Notes under the pieces: generated by a model
The model's database searches: none
What the model was told of the DNA's origin: nothing
The model's input: the letters and a program-made list of their open reading frames with translations, nothing else
Shown: piece after piece, positions 16,359 to 25,859 of the stretch
How the letters are laid out: each line of letters begins with the position of its first letter
Position numbering within the stretch: the stretch's first letter is position 1
NCBI GenBank assembly: GCA_963844655.1
Contig: CAWJPA010000002.1
Coordinates: 558,001-622,000, forward strand
From: JASHPR01 sp963844655
Lineage (GTDB): Bacteria; Actinomycetota; Actinomycetes; Streptosporangiales; Streptosporangiaceae
Direction: 5' to 3'
DNA: 64,000 bases
Made by a program: the position numbers and the translations under genes

Positions 16359-17621
16359 ATGACCAGTAACGGAACGGGCCGGGCCGCCATCGTGGGCGCC
16401 GGGATCGTCGGGCTGTCGGTCGCGTGGTTCCTGCAGGAGGAGGGCTTCGCGGTCACGGTCTACGACCGCCGCGACGTGGCCGCGGGCGCGTCGGCGGGCA
16501 ACGCCGGGTGGCTCACCCCCGCGTTCGCGGTGCCGCTGCCCGAGCCGGCCGTGCTGCGCATCGCCCTGACCTCGCTGCTGCACCGGGACAGCCCGCTGCG
16601 GATCTCGCCCAGCGCGCTGCCCGGCACCTGGCGGTTTCTGGCCGAGTTCGCGGCCCGCAGCACCACGCGGCGCTGGCTGGCCGGCGTCGCCGGGTTCGCG
16701 CCCATCAACGCGCTGGCCTTCTCCTGCTACGAAGCGCTCGCCGCGGGCGGGGTGAAGGCCACCGTCACCGAGGCGCCGATCGTGGCCGCCTTCGACCGGG
16801 CCGACGAAGCCGGGCCGCTGCGGCACGAGCTGCAGGTCAGCGCCGAACATGGCCAGCCGCTGCAGATCACCGACCTCACCGAGCAGGAACTGCACGCCGA
16901 GCAGCCGCTGCTCTCCGGCCGGGCCCGGTTCGGCCTGCGGGTGGACGGCCAGCGGTATCTGCAGCCGCTGGAGTACGTGCAGAGCCTGGCCGACACCGTC
17001 CGGTCCCGCGGCGCGGCTTTCGAGATGGGTCACGCGGTCAGCGCGGCCGGGTCCCGGCCCGGCGGCGGAGCCCGGGTCGAAACCGCCGGCCGGCCCGCCG
17101 ACTTCGACGTGTGCGTGCTGGCCAACGGAGCCTGGATCAGCAAGCTGGCCCGGCCGGCCGGGGTCCGGGTACCGGTCGTGGCCGGCCGCGGCTACTCGTT
17201 CCACGTCCGGCTGGCCGAGCCGCTGCCCGCGCCGATCTACCTGCCGGGCCTGCGGGTGGCCTGCGCCCCGGCCCCCGGCGGGATGAGGCTCGCGGGGACG
17301 ATGGAGTTCCGCCCCGCCGACGCTCCCCTGGACAGGCGCCGCATCGACGCGATCGTGCGGCCCGCGCGGAGCTACCTCCCCGGCGCCGACTGGAACACGA
17401 TCACCGGCCGCTGGGTCGGCCCGCGGCCGGTCACCGCGGACGGCCTGCCCATCGGCCGCACCGCCAGCGACGGCCTCTATGTCGCGGGCGGGCATGGGAT
17501 GTGGGGCATGACGCTCGGGCCCGCGACCGGCCGGCTGCTCGCCGAGTACATCGTCACCGGCCGCCGCCCCGCGGCCCTGGCCGCGTTCGACCCGCTCCGC
17601 CGCGCGGGCCTGGCCGGCTGA
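16359..17621 (+). CDS. FAD-dependent D-amino-acid dehydrogenase-like oxidoreductase (DadA type)
   Basis: 420 residues starting at ATG 16359 after CAGGAGGGACC. AAIVGAGIVGLSVAWFLQEEG is the FAD dinucleotide fold, and SAGNAGWLTPAFAVPLPEP is the DadA-type active-site segment. RWVGPRPVTADGLPIGR and LYVAGGHGMWGMTLGPATG close the FAD site. It oxidises D-amino acids (or related secondary amines) to 2-oxo acids. The remnant permease and XRE-cupin regulator just upstream suggest that it was once the enzyme of a regulated uptake-and-oxidation unit, and that it now lacks both partners. The gene itself looks intact. Confidence 0.85.
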   Translation: MTSNGTGRAAIVGAGIVGLSVAWFLQEEGFAVTVYDRRDVAAGASAGNAGWLTPAFAVPLPEPAVLRIALTSLLHRDSPLRISPSALPGTWRFLAEFAARSTTRRWLAGVAGFAPINALAFSCYEALAAGGVKATVTEAPIVAAFDRADEAGPLRHELQVSAEHGQPLQITDLTEQELHAEQPLLSGRARFGLRVDGQRYLQPLEYVQSLADTVRSRGAAFEMGHAVSAAGSRPGGGARVETAGRPADFDVCVLANGAWISKLARPAGVRVPVVAGRGYSFHVRLAEPLPAPIYLPGLRVACAPAPGGMRLAGTMEFRPADAPLDRRRIDAIVRPARSYLPGADWNTITGRWVGPRPVTADGLPIGRTASDGLYVAGGHGMWGMTLGPATGRLLAEYIVTGRRPAALAAFDPLRRAGLAG

Positions 17622-17756
17622 GCGCCCGGGCCGGGCATCGTCACGGCCCGATCTGGCCCCCCAGGACGCCAGCCGGGGGCGGTGTGGCTCTATGGTTCGA
17701 AGCGTCCGGATGTCGACGCGGCCGCCCGCCGCGTCAGGGAGACAGGGGCGCAGATC

Positions 17757-18482
17757 GTGCGGCTGACCGACTTCGACGCGCTGAGCTTCGACTGCTACGG
17801 AACCCTGATCGACTGGGAGGCGGGCATCGCCGCGGTGCTCGGCCCGTGGGCCGCCACGCGAGGGCTGGACCTGGACGCGGAGGCGCTGCTGACCGCGTAC
17901 TCCAGGCACGAGGAGGCGGCCGAGGCCGCGCACCCGCAGGAACCGTATCCCGCGATCCTGGCCCGCAGCCTGTGGGACCTCGGCGGCGAGCTGGGCGCGG
18001 ACGTCAGCGAGCAGGACGCGCAGGCCCTGGCGCGCTCGGTGCCCGACTGGCCGGCCTTCCCCGACTCCGCCGGCGCACTGGCCACGCTGGCCCGGAGGTA
18101 CCGGCTGATCATCCTGTCCAACGTGGACCGGGACTCGTTCGCGGCCAGCAACCGGCGACTCGGGGTGACGTTCACCAGCATCCTCACCGCGCAGGACATC
18201 GGCTCGTACAAGCCGTCGCCGCGCAACTTCGAGGCGCTCGCCGCCGAGGCCCGCAGGCTCGGCGTCGGCCAGGGACGGCTGCTGCACGTGGCGCAGAGCC
18301 TGTTCCACGACCACGTCCCGGCCCAGCGGGCGGGCCTGCCCACGGTGTGGATCAACCGGCGGCACGACAGGCCGGGCTGGGGCGCGACGCCCGCGCCCCC
18401 GGCGGACGTCATCCCCGACTGGGAGTTCCCGTCCATGGCCGCCTTCGCCGCGGCCGTCGCCGACGACGAGGCCGGGGCATGA
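17757..18482 (+). CDS. HAD-family haloacid dehalogenase type II-like hydrolase
   Basis: Starting at GTG 17757 the protein begins VRLTDFDALSFDCYGTLIDW, where the first aspartate of FDCYGT is the nucleophile; IILSNVDRDSF (motif II) and GSYKPSPRNFEAL (motif III lysine) follow. About 241 residues. A GTG at 17682 would add 25 residues with no homology. The stop overlaps the ATG of the following DUF885 gene as ATGA, so the two are coupled. Family members hydrolyse L-2-haloacids or phosphate esters; the real substrate is open. Confidence 0.84.
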   Translation: MRLTDFDALSFDCYGTLIDWEAGIAAVLGPWAATRGLDLDAEALLTAYSRHEEAAEAAHPQEPYPAILARSLWDLGGELGADVSEQDAQALARSVPDWPAFPDSAGALATLARRYRLIILSNVDRDSFAASNRRLGVTFTSILTAQDIGSYKPSPRNFEALAAEARRLGVGQGRLLHVAQSLFHDHVPAQRAGLPTVWINRRHDRPGWGATPAPPADVIPDWEFPSMAAFAAAVADDEAGA

Positions 18483-20185
18483 CCGACCCCGGCCAGGAGG
18501 CGGCGGACCGGCTCGCGCGGCTCGGCGAGGAGTTCTTCGCGACCGTCCACACGGCCGACCCGTTCAACGCGACGCAGCTCGGCGTGTCCGGCTTCGACGC
18601 CCTCGTCCCCGACCCCAGCCGGGACGGGTCCGCACGGACCGCGCAGCGGATCGCCGGGATCGAGCAGCGCCTCGGCACCATCGACGCGGGCCTGCTCGGC
18701 GACGCCGACCGCACCAGCCACGCGGTCCTGGCCCACCTGGCCTGGGCCGCGCGCTCGGATCTCGAGCACGGCCTGTGGGAGGCCAACGCGTCAGCGGGCG
18801 GCTACACCTCCCCTCAGGCCATGGTGTTCCAGTCCGTCCCGACCGCGCTGCTCGGCGATGCGGACGCGGTCGGCGACTACCTGCACCGGCTGCGCGGCCT
18901 GAGCGGGTACTTCGACGCCACCACCCGCCGCTACCTGGAGGCCAAGGCCGACGGCCGGATCCCGACCGAAGTCGGGACCCGCCAGGCTATCGAGCAGCTC
19001 GAGGGCCACCTGGCCAAGGACATCGCCGCCGACGTGCTGGTCGCCGTGCGCCTGCCCGGTCAGGTCGACCAGGACGCGACCCGCCTCGAGGCGGCCACGA
19101 TCGTGGACGGCGAGGTCCGGCCCGCGATGCGGCGGCTGCTGGCCTGCCTGCGGCAGGATCTGCTCCCGGCCGCGCGGCCCGATGACCGGGTCGGGATCCG
19201 CTTCGTCCCTGGCGGCGAGGACGGGTACCGAGCGGCCGTGCGCAAGCACACCACCACCGGCCTCGCCCCGGAGGAGATCCACCAGATCGGCCTCGGCTGC
19301 CTGGACACGCTGCAGGCCGAGTGGGCCGACCTGGGCGGGCGGGTGCTGGGCACCAGCGATGTCCCGGAGATCCTGGACCGGCTGCGGGAGGACCGGGCGC
19401 TGCGGTTCACCAGCTCCGCCGAGATCGTGCGCACGGTCACCGACGCGCTGCGGCGCGCCGAGGACGCCCGCGGCGACTGGTTCCCGCCGTTCGACATCCC
19501 GGACTGCGTCATCGAGGAGATCGACCCGGTCGAGGCGGGCAACGCTCCCCTGGCCTACTACCGGCCGCCCGCCGCGGGCGGGCTGCGCCCGGGCGCGCAC
19601 TGCCTGCTGACCAGCGACCCGCAGGACCGGTTCGTCTACGAGTACGAGGCGCTCTCCTTCCACGAGAGCACGCCCGGTCATCACCTGCAGCTCGCGTCGG
19701 CGCAGACGCTGGAGATGCCCGGCTTCCGCCGCTTCCTGGACGCCGAGGTCTGCGGCTACTGCGAGGGCTGGGGCCTCTACTGCGAGCGGCTGGCCGACGA
19801 GATGGGCCTGTACACCTCGGACCTGCAGCGGCTGGGCATGCTGTCGTTCGACGCGCTGCGCGCCTGTCGGCTCGTGGTGGACACCGGCATGCACCACTAC
19901 GGCTGGTCCCGCGCCCAGGCCGTGGACTTCATGTGGCGCAACACGGCCACCACCCGGGCCAACGTCAGGAACGAGATCGACCGTTACATCGGCTGGCCCG
20001 GCCAGGCGCTGGCCTACATGATCGGCCGCCGCGAGATCAGGCGGCTCCGCGACCAGGCCGAGCGCCAGCTGGGTCCGCGGTTCGACATCCGGGCCTTCCA
20101 CGGGGTCGTGCTGGGCAGCGGCGCCGTCCCGATGGGCGTGCTTGACCAGCTCGTGACCGCCTGGGCCGGCCGGGTCCCGGCCTGA
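18479..20185 (+). CDS. DUF885 family protein (putative metallopeptidase-like)
   Basis: 568 residues, starting at ATG 18479 inside the HAD stop. The C-terminal part carries FHESTPGHHLQLA, an HExxxxH-type metal motif typical of DUF885 proteins, followed by YCEGWGLYCERLADEMG, whose glutamate is the likely third ligand. The N-terminal part is helical (residues about 1-250), and the whole length matches the family. These proteins resemble zinc carboxypeptidases but most are uncharacterised. No signal peptide is seen here, so a cytosolic role is likely. It may act on a peptide or amide linked to the adjacent oxidase and HAD enzymes. Confidence 0.86.
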   Translation: MTDPGQEAADRLARLGEEFFATVHTADPFNATQLGVSGFDALVPDPSRDGSARTAQRIAGIEQRLGTIDAGLLGDADRTSHAVLAHLAWAARSDLEHGLWEANASAGGYTSPQAMVFQSVPTALLGDADAVGDYLHRLRGLSGYFDATTRRYLEAKADGRIPTEVGTRQAIEQLEGHLAKDIAADVLVAVRLPGQVDQDATRLEAATIVDGEVRPAMRRLLACLRQDLLPAARPDDRVGIRFVPGGEDGYRAAVRKHTTTGLAPEEIHQIGLGCLDTLQAEWADLGGRVLGTSDVPEILDRLREDRALRFTSSAEIVRTVTDALRRAEDARGDWFPPFDIPDCVIEEIDPVEAGNAPLAYYRPPAAGGLRPGAHCLLTSDPQDRFVYEYEALSFHESTPGHHLQLASAQTLEMPGFRRFLDAEVCGYCEGWGLYCERLADEMGLYTSDLQRLGMLSFDALRACRLVVDTGMHHYGWSRAQAVDFMWRNTATTRANVRNEIDRYIGWPGQALAYMIGRREIRRLRDQAERQLGPRFDIRAFHGVVLGSGAVPMGVLDQLVTAWAGRVPA

Positions 20186-20192
20186 GCCCCGG

Positions 20193-21161
20193 TCAGCCCG
20201 GGCCGGCCGAGCCGCTGGCCGATCCGGTGTTGTTCGGCCCCGCGCTGCCCGCCGGCCCCGTGGTGTCAGACACCGCGGTGTCTGGCACCGCGTCCCGCGC
20301 CAGCTCCAGGGCGCCGACCACACCCGCCCGGTCGCCCAGGCCGGGCAGGACGATGAAGCGCTCGAGCTCGTCCGGCTGGGTCAGCTCGGGGACCCGGAGG
20401 TAGCCGGCCAGCAGGTCGCTCATCCGCTGGCGCGCCATCGGGAGCAGCGTGGGCTGATGGGCCACGCCGCCGCCGATGACGATGCGCTGGGGCGACCCCA
20501 CGCAGACCATGTTGACCAGCGCGTGGGCGAGATACTCGGCCTCGAGCTCCCAGGCGCCGGGATCGGTGATCTCCTGGCCGGGCCGGCCCCACCGGTGCCG
20601 GATCGCCTCGCCGGACGCGAGTCCCTCGAGGCAGTCACCGTGGAACGGGCAGATACCGGCGAACGGATCCAGGGACCGGTCGTGCGGGATGCGCATATGG
20701 CCGAACTCCGGGTGCAGCAGCCCGTGCAGTATCTGGCCGTTGACCACGGCGCCGCCGCCGATCCCGGTGCCGACGGTGACGTAGAAGAATGTGTCCAGGC
20801 CGGTGGCCGCGCCCCAGCGCCACTCGCCGAGTGCGGCCGCGTTCACGTCGGTGTCCAGGGCCAGCGGCACCTCGATCCCGGCGCGCAGCGCCGAGACCAG
20901 GTCGAAGTCCCCCCAGCCGGGCTTGGGCGTGGTGGTGATCGTTCCCCACGTCGGCGAGGCCGGGCGGATGTCCAGCGGCCCGAACGCGCCCACGCCCATG
21001 GCGTCGACCGGGCCGTGCGCGGTGAAGAAGCGCGTGGCCCGGGAGATGGTCTCCTCGGGTCCCGTGGTGGGGAAGGTCTCGGTCTGCGCGGGCAGGGCCG
21101 CCCCGTCGGCGACGGCGCAGACCCACTTGGTGCCGCCCGCCTCGATGCCTCCGTACCTCAT
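20193..21161 (-). CDS. ROK-family fructokinase
   Basis: 322 residues. YGGIEAGGTKWVCAV is the ATP phosphate loop, GVGAFGPLDI and ALDTDVNAAALGEW hold the sugar site with the catalytic Asp, and HPEFGHMRI, CPFHGDCLEGLASGEAI supply the His/Cys zinc site of ROK kinases. The EAGGTK and GPLD pattern fits the fructokinase branch. The last ~30 residues are a low-complexity Gly/Ser/Thr/Pro tail beyond the domain. It ends seven bases from the convergent DUF885 stop. It phosphorylates fructose, possibly also mannose. Confidence 0.88.
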   Translation of the reverse strand: MRYGGIEAGGTKWVCAVADGAALPAQTETFPTTGPEETISRATRFFTAHGPVDAMGVGAFGPLDIRPASPTWGTITTTPKPGWGDFDLVSALRAGIEVPLALDTDVNAAALGEWRWGAATGLDTFFYVTVGTGIGGGAVVNGQILHGLLHPEFGHMRIPHDRSLDPFAGICPFHGDCLEGLASGEAIRHRWGRPGQEITDPGAWELEAEYLAHALVNMVCVGSPQRIVIGGGVAHQPTLLPMARQRMSDLLAGYLRVPELTQPDELERFIVLPGLGDRAGVVGALELARDAVPDTAVSDTTGPAGSAGPNNTGSASGSAGPG

Positions 21162-21253
21162 CCGCCGGCCTGACCGCGGGTCCTGGAGATCATTCCCAGC
21201 ACGATATCGGACCTCCCAGGCGCGGCCGTGCTGGCACGCCGCGCGGTCTCAGG

Positions 21254-21283
21254 TCTGACGTTGACGTCAAGGTCGGATAGGAT
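21254..21283 (+). promoter_or_regulatory. MerR-type promoter with dyad in the spacer
   Basis: An imperfect palindrome ACGTTGACGTCAAGGT (21258-21273, with TTGACGTCAA perfect in the centre) lies between a possible -35 (TCTGAC, 21254-21259) and -10 (TAGGAT, 21278-21283), an 18-base spacer. That arrangement is characteristic of promoters activated by MerR proteins, and a MerR gene follows the MFS gene 54 bases downstream of this site. The exact -35/-10 choice is inferred. Confidence 0.6.
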
Positions 21284-21327
21284 CTCCGTGGCAGCGGGCC
21301 GAGCATTGCAACAAGTGGGGAGAGTTC

Positions 21328-23256
21328 ATGCCAGTGGCGGGACCGGCGCGGGCGGCGGCGCCTTTGGCCGCAGACGGCAAGGGCGACCATTACAAGTGGA
21401 TAGCCCTGTCGAACACCACGCTCGGCATCTTGATGGTCACGATCAACCAGTCGATCTTGCTGATCTCGCTTCCTGCGCTGTTCCGGGGGATCAAGCTCAA
21501 CCCGCTGGTGCCGTCCAACACCTCGTACTTCCTGTGGATCTTCCTCGGCTTCATGCTGGTCACCGCCGTGCTGGTGGTCAGCCTGGGCCGGGTCGGCGAC
21601 ATCTACGGCCGGGTCCGCATGTACAACCTGGGCTTCGCCGTCTTCACGGTCTTCTCGATCCTGCTGTCGGTGACGTGGCTCACCGGGCCGGCCGGGGCCT
21701 TGTGGATCATCATCATGCGGATCTTCCAGGGTGTCGGCGGCGCGTTCCTGTTCGCCAACTCGACCGCGATCCTGACCGACGCCTTCCCCGAGAACGAGCG
21801 CGGCAAGGCCATGGGGATCAACGGCATCGCGGCGGTGAGCGGCTCGTTCCTCGGCCTGATCCTGGGCGGTGTGCTGGCCCCGGTGAACTGGCGCCTGGTG
21901 TTCCTGGTCTCGGTGCCGTTCGGGCTGTTCGGGACCGTCTGGGCCTACCTCAAACTGCGTGACAACGGGGTCCGCATCGCCGCCAAGATCGACTGGCTGG
22001 GCAACACCCTGTTCGCGGTCGGCCTGATCTCGCTGCTCACCGGCATCGTGTACTCGCTGCTGCCCTACGGGGGTCACCCCACCGGCTGGACCAATCCCCG
22101 GGTGCTGACCGCCATCATCGGCGGGATCGTGATCCTCGTGGCGTTCACCTGGGTGGAGACCAGGGTGGCGCAGCCCATGTTCAAGCTGAGCCTGTTCAAG
22201 ATCCGGGCGTTCACCGCAGGCAACATCGCCGGCCTGCTCGGCGCCCTGGGCCGCGGCGGCCTTCAGCTCATGCTGATCATCTGGCTGCAGGGGATCTGGC
22301 TGCCGCAGCACGGGCACAGCTTCGCCGAGACCCCGCTCTGGGCCGGCATCGCCATGATCCCGCTGACGATCGGGTTCCTGCTCACCGGGCCGCTGGCCGG
22401 CGCGCTGTCGGACCGCTGGGGAGCCCGGGTGCTGGCCACCGCTGGCCTGGTCATCTCCATGATCTGCTTCCTGCTTCTTGACCTGCTGCCGATCAACTTC
22501 AGCTACGTCTGGTTCGCCCTGATCGTGTTCCTGTTCGCGGTGGGCATGGGGCTGTTCTTTGCCCCCAACCAGGCCGCGGTCATGAACAGCCTGCCGCCCG
22601 ATCAGCGTGGCGCGGGCGCCGGGATGCTCAACACCTTCCAGAACTCGGCCACCGTGCTGTCCATGGGCTTGTTCTTCACCATCGTCACCCTGGGCCTGGC
22701 CGCTCGCCTGCCGGCCCATCTGTACAAGGGGCTGACCGCCGCCGGGGTGGAGCCCTCCGCGGCCCACCTGGTCGCGAGCGAGCCCCCGATCGGCAGCCTG
22801 TTCTCGGCCTTCCTCGGCTACAACCCGATCAAGCAGCTGCTCGGCCCCACCGGGGCGCTGGAGAAGCTGTCCCCTCACCAGCTCGCGTTTATCACCGGCC
22901 GGTCGTTCTTCCCGAACCTGATCTCGGAGCCGTTCGCCGGCGGGCTGCACCTGGCCTTCACCTTCGCGGCCGTGGCCACCCTCTTCGCCATCGTGGCCTC
23001 CGCGCTCCGCGGCAAGCGTTACTTCTACACCGCCCCCGCGTCGCTGTCGCTGGCCGAGGAGCTGGCCGAGGGCGCGGCCGACTCGGCGGCGGTGACCGGC
23101 CTCGATGAGGCGGCCGAGGTGGCCGAGCTCGACGAGAACCGACTGGACGGCGCGGACCATGACGGCGCCAGCCTGAACGGTGCTGGCTCCGCGGGCAACG
23201 GCAGGCGGCCCGGGGCGGGCAGCGAGAAGCTGGACGCCTCGCCAGGGGGCGGCTGA
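21328..23256 (+). CDS. MFS drug-efflux-type transporter (14-TM DHA2-like)
   Basis: 642 residues with about 14 membrane helices, starting at ATG 21328 after GGGGAGA. Motif A appears as GRVGDIYGRVRMY, motif C as GINGIAAVSGSFLGLILGG, both typical of DHA2 drug:H+ antiporters. The tail after about residue 565 is an unusual acidic, low-complexity cytosolic extension of some 75 residues (EEAAE-type repeats and NGAGSAGNGRR). A MerR regulator starts four bases after its stop, so the pair is probably one operon that responds to a toxic compound. Substrate not predictable. Confidence 0.88.
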   Translation: MPVAGPARAAAPLAADGKGDHYKWIALSNTTLGILMVTINQSILLISLPALFRGIKLNPLVPSNTSYFLWIFLGFMLVTAVLVVSLGRVGDIYGRVRMYNLGFAVFTVFSILLSVTWLTGPAGALWIIIMRIFQGVGGAFLFANSTAILTDAFPENERGKAMGINGIAAVSGSFLGLILGGVLAPVNWRLVFLVSVPFGLFGTVWAYLKLRDNGVRIAAKIDWLGNTLFAVGLISLLTGIVYSLLPYGGHPTGWTNPRVLTAIIGGIVILVAFTWVETRVAQPMFKLSLFKIRAFTAGNIAGLLGALGRGGLQLMLIIWLQGIWLPQHGHSFAETPLWAGIAMIPLTIGFLLTGPLAGALSDRWGARVLATAGLVISMICFLLLDLLPINFSYVWFALIVFLFAVGMGLFFAPNQAAVMNSLPPDQRGAGAGMLNTFQNSATVLSMGLFFTIVTLGLAARLPAHLYKGLTAAGVEPSAAHLVASEPPIGSLFSAFLGYNPIKQLLGPTGALEKLSPHQLAFITGRSFFPNLISEPFAGGLHLAFTFAAVATLFAIVASALRGKRYFYTAPASLSLAEELAEGAADSAAVTGLDEAAEVAELDENRLDGADHDGASLNGAGSAGNGRRPGAGSEKLDASPGGG

Positions 23257-23260
23257 ACCG

Positions 23261-23752
23261 ATGAACCCGACGCTCGGGACGGACACCGCCGAGGCGGCCG
23301 CCGACGGCCAGCAGGCCGAGCAGGGAGAACTGCTCGGTATCGGGGTTGCGGCCGCCAGGAGCGGCTGTTCCGAGCGCGCGCTGCGCTACTACCAGCAGCT
23401 GGGCCTGATCGTCCCGGCCGCCGTGACGCCCGGCGGGATGCGGCGTTACTCCGATGACGACCTGGCCCGGGTGGCCAGGATCCGCGAGCTGCAGACCCTG
23501 CTCGGCCTCAACCTGGACGAGATCGCGATCGTGCTGCGCAACGAGGACCGGATGGCGGAGATCCGCCTGGCCTACCACGACGAGCGCACCACCGACGACG
23601 AGCGGCTGGGGCTGCTCCGCGAGTGCCTGACCCTGCAGGAGGGCCTGCGCACGACCGTCGAGGCCAAGCGGATCGAGCTGGAGAGCTTCCTGGCCGACCT
23701 GGACGCGCGCATCAAGCGGGCCAAGGATCTGCTGGCCGGCCGCGTTCCGTGA
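23261..23752 (+). CDS. MerR-family transcriptional regulator
   Basis: 163 residues from ATG 23261, four bases after the MFS stop. The winged helix-turn-helix is LGIGVAAARSGCSERALRYYQQLGLIVP, then MRRYSDDDLARVARI, and a long dimerising helix (TLQEGLRTTVEAKRIELESFLA). There is no metal-binding cysteine set, so it resembles drug-sensing MerR proteins (BmrR/TipA-like DNA-binding part) without a large effector domain. It likely controls the upstream transporter through the dyad at 21258-21273. Confidence 0.9.
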   Translation: MNPTLGTDTAEAAADGQQAEQGELLGIGVAAARSGCSERALRYYQQLGLIVPAAVTPGGMRRYSDDDLARVARIRELQTLLGLNLDEIAIVLRNEDRMAEIRLAYHDERTTDDERLGLLRECLTLQEGLRTTVEAKRIELESFLADLDARIKRAKDLLAGRVP

Positions 23753-23783
23753 GCGCGGCCGAGTTACCCGCGCTATCGGGCTA

Positions 23784-24473
23784 TTACAGGATGTTGATGG
23801 CCCGGGAGATCACGAGCGCGGCCAGCCCGAGGGACACGGCCGCTTCCACGATCATCAGCAGCTTGGCCCACGGCTTGATCGCGGATACGTCTGTCGGGCT
23901 GAACGCGGTGGCGGTCCAGAAGGCCAGCGACAGGTAGTCGACGAACTTCGGCACCCACGTCGCCGGCACATAGCCGGTGTGCTGCATCTCCGGGAAGACG
24001 AACGCCGGGTTCGCGTAGGGATGGTGGGCCCGGGCGGCAGCGCCGCCGCGATCGAGATCCCAGTACCAGAGCCCGAACGCGATCACGTTCGTCGCCCAGA
24101 TGACCCCGCCGGTGGCCAGCAGCCCGGTGGGACTGTTCGCGAAGAGCTTGCTGTTGGTGACGATGTCGTGGACGAGCCTGACGGCGGCGTACATGTTCGC
24201 GACCGTGATAAACGCGATGACGGCGCCAGTGACGATCCGCAGCCAGGTCCGCTGCCGGTCGATGCGGCCTGGGTCTCCCACGATCAGCGTGGCCAGCAGC
24301 GCGAGCAGGACGACCGGGGCCACCCATGGGGGGTTCACCCGGTACTCCGCGGGCAGCACCACGTGCAGAAACGCGGCAGCCAGGATCGCCAGCGCCACCG
24401 GCCACCAGTGCTCACCCCGTGCTGCGGCCGGCGTCGCCGGGTGCGGAGCGGCTGGCTCTTGGCTCGATGCCAT
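23784..24473 (-). CDS. DUF1345 family membrane protein
   Basis: 229 residues from ATG 24473. Four to five membrane segments; the C-terminus ATAFSPTDVSAIKPWAKLLM and ALVISRAINIL is highly typical of DUF1345, which resembles a two-helix ion-channel pore (the FSPTD segment sits where a filter would be). Function is unknown. It is convergent with the MerR gene (31 bases between stops) and divergent from the MFS gene at 24621. Topology and family call are secure; any channel role is inference. Confidence 0.8.
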   Translation of the reverse strand: MASSQEPAAPHPATPAAARGEHWWPVALAILAAAFLHVVLPAEYRVNPPWVAPVVLLALLATLIVGDPGRIDRQRTWLRIVTGAVIAFITVANMYAAVRLVHDIVTNSKLFANSPTGLLATGGVIWATNVIAFGLWYWDLDRGGAAARAHHPYANPAFVFPEMQHTGYVPATWVPKFVDYLSLAFWTATAFSPTDVSAIKPWAKLLMIVEAAVSLGLAALVISRAINIL

Positions 24474-24620
24474 AGCCCATTGTGAACCTGCCCCCGGGCG
24501 GGCGCCCGTAGCGGCGCGCCCGCGCCTGACAAGACCGGGATCCCGCCGCCCCACGTGACCAGGGGCCGTCAGCCCGAGCGGGCTTTGCGGAGTCTTGACG
24601 AGCGCGGATACCCGGCGACG

Positions 24621-25850
24621 ATGATACCTATGCTGCGGTCGCGGGTCTTCCTGGCCGGGCAGGCCGTGTCGATGCTGGGCGACGGGCTGGCCCTGCTGGC
24701 CGTGCCGCTGCTGGTGCTGGAGCTGACCCAGAGCCCGACGGCGGCCGTGCTCGCGTCGCTGCCCGGCAGCGTCGGCTATCTCGCCGCGGGGTTCCCGGCC
24801 GGGGTACTGGTCGACCGACTCGACCCCTGGTGGGTGCTGATCAGCGGCGATGTCATTCGGGCGCTGATCTTCCTGGCCCTGTTCGCGCTGACCGGTTCGC
24901 CCGCGATCTCGGTGTGGCTCATCCTGGCGCTGGCGTTCGCGGCCGGCGTGGTGACCGTGTTCTTCGACACCGCGCTCGCCATCGCGGTGCGCGATGTGTT
25001 CGCCGGGCCCCGGCTGGTCGCGGCGAACTCGTGGCTGGAGTCCGCGAACCAGGGCGGGCAGATCATCGGGCCGAGCGCGGCCGGCCTGCTGGCGGCCGCC
25101 GGCCTGCTGCACACCTCCATGCTGATCGACGCGCTGACGTTCCTGGTGTCTCTGGCCACCCTGACGGGCGTCCGCCGCCGTTACGCCGCCGATCGGCGGC
25201 CGTCCCGGCCGGCGTCCTGGCGAGCCCTGGGCCGCGACCTGGCCGAGGGCATCAGGTACCTGGCCGCGACCCGGCTGCTGTTCACGTTGCTGCTGTTCCT
25301 GCTGGTGCTGAACCTGTGCCTGGGTGCCGACAAACTGATCATCTTCTTCGCCCGCAACACCCTGCACCTGCCGCCGCCCCAGATCGGCCTGATCGTCACC
25401 GCGGGGGGCGTCGGCGGCCTGCTGGGCGCGGCGGGGACGAGCCCGCTGTGCCGGTGGATCGGGCCGCTGCCCGTCATCACGCTCTCCTGCGCCATGTCCG
25501 GGGTCGGGCTCATCCTGATCAGCGCGGCCACGTCGACGCCGATGGCGCTGGCCGGCAACCTGGTCTACACCTGGGCGATCATCGCGGCCAGCGTGACCAT
25601 GCGGTCCCTGCGCCAGGCCATCGTTCCCAGGGAGCTGCTCGGCCGGGTGACGGCGTCATGGCGGTTGGGCGGCCAGGGAGTGACGTTCATCGGAGCCCTG
25701 CTGGCCGGGGTCATAGCGGGCGCGCTGGGCAACGACCCCCGGCCAGTGTTCATCGGGGCCGGGGTGCTCACCCTGTGCACGGTAGCCGTGGCCTGGTTCG
25801 CCGGGCTGCGCCGGGAGGAGGTGCCCGAGGGCCTGCTCACGGCGGGCTGA
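24621..25850 (+). CDS. MFS transporter (MFS_3/enterobactin exporter-like type)
   Basis: About 409 residues with 12 membrane helices. RSRVFLAGQAVSMLGDGLALLAVPL is the typical start of MFS_3 (EntS-like) proteins; ASLPGSVGYLAAGFPAGVLVDRL and RQAIVPRELLGRVTASWR are further family blocks. In-frame ATGs at 24621 and 24630 are both possible, and an upstream GTG-type start at 24555 would add residues without membrane character. No siderophore genes are near, so the substrate is open. Confidence 0.85.
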   Translation: MIPMLRSRVFLAGQAVSMLGDGLALLAVPLLVLELTQSPTAAVLASLPGSVGYLAAGFPAGVLVDRLDPWWVLISGDVIRALIFLALFALTGSPAISVWLILALAFAAGVVTVFFDTALAIAVRDVFAGPRLVAANSWLESANQGGQIIGPSAAGLLAAAGLLHTSMLIDALTFLVSLATLTGVRRRYAADRRPSRPASWRALGRDLAEGIRYLAATRLLFTLLLFLLVLNLCLGADKLIIFFARNTLHLPPPQIGLIVTAGGVGGLLGAAGTSPLCRWIGPLPVITLSCAMSGVGLILISAATSTPMALAGNLVYTWAIIAASVTMRSLRQAIVPRELLGRVTASWRLGGQGVTFIGALLAGVIAGALGNDPRPVFIGAGVLTLCTVAVAWFAGLRREEVPEGLLTAG

Positions 25851-25859
25851 CCGGCCAGC

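Noticed and set aside
15870..18365. A very long open frame on the minus strand opposite the DadA-like and HAD genes, continuous with the permease fragment
   Set aside because: Its translation is low-complexity and Arg/Gly/Pro-rich with no domain, and it mirrors the strong codon bias of the real plus-strand genes. Only the 3' part (15285-15866) resembles a protein family.
23784..24473. A definite potassium channel
   Set aside because: The helix pair and FSPTD segment suggest a pore but no TVGYG-type filter is present, so it remains a DUF1345 protein.
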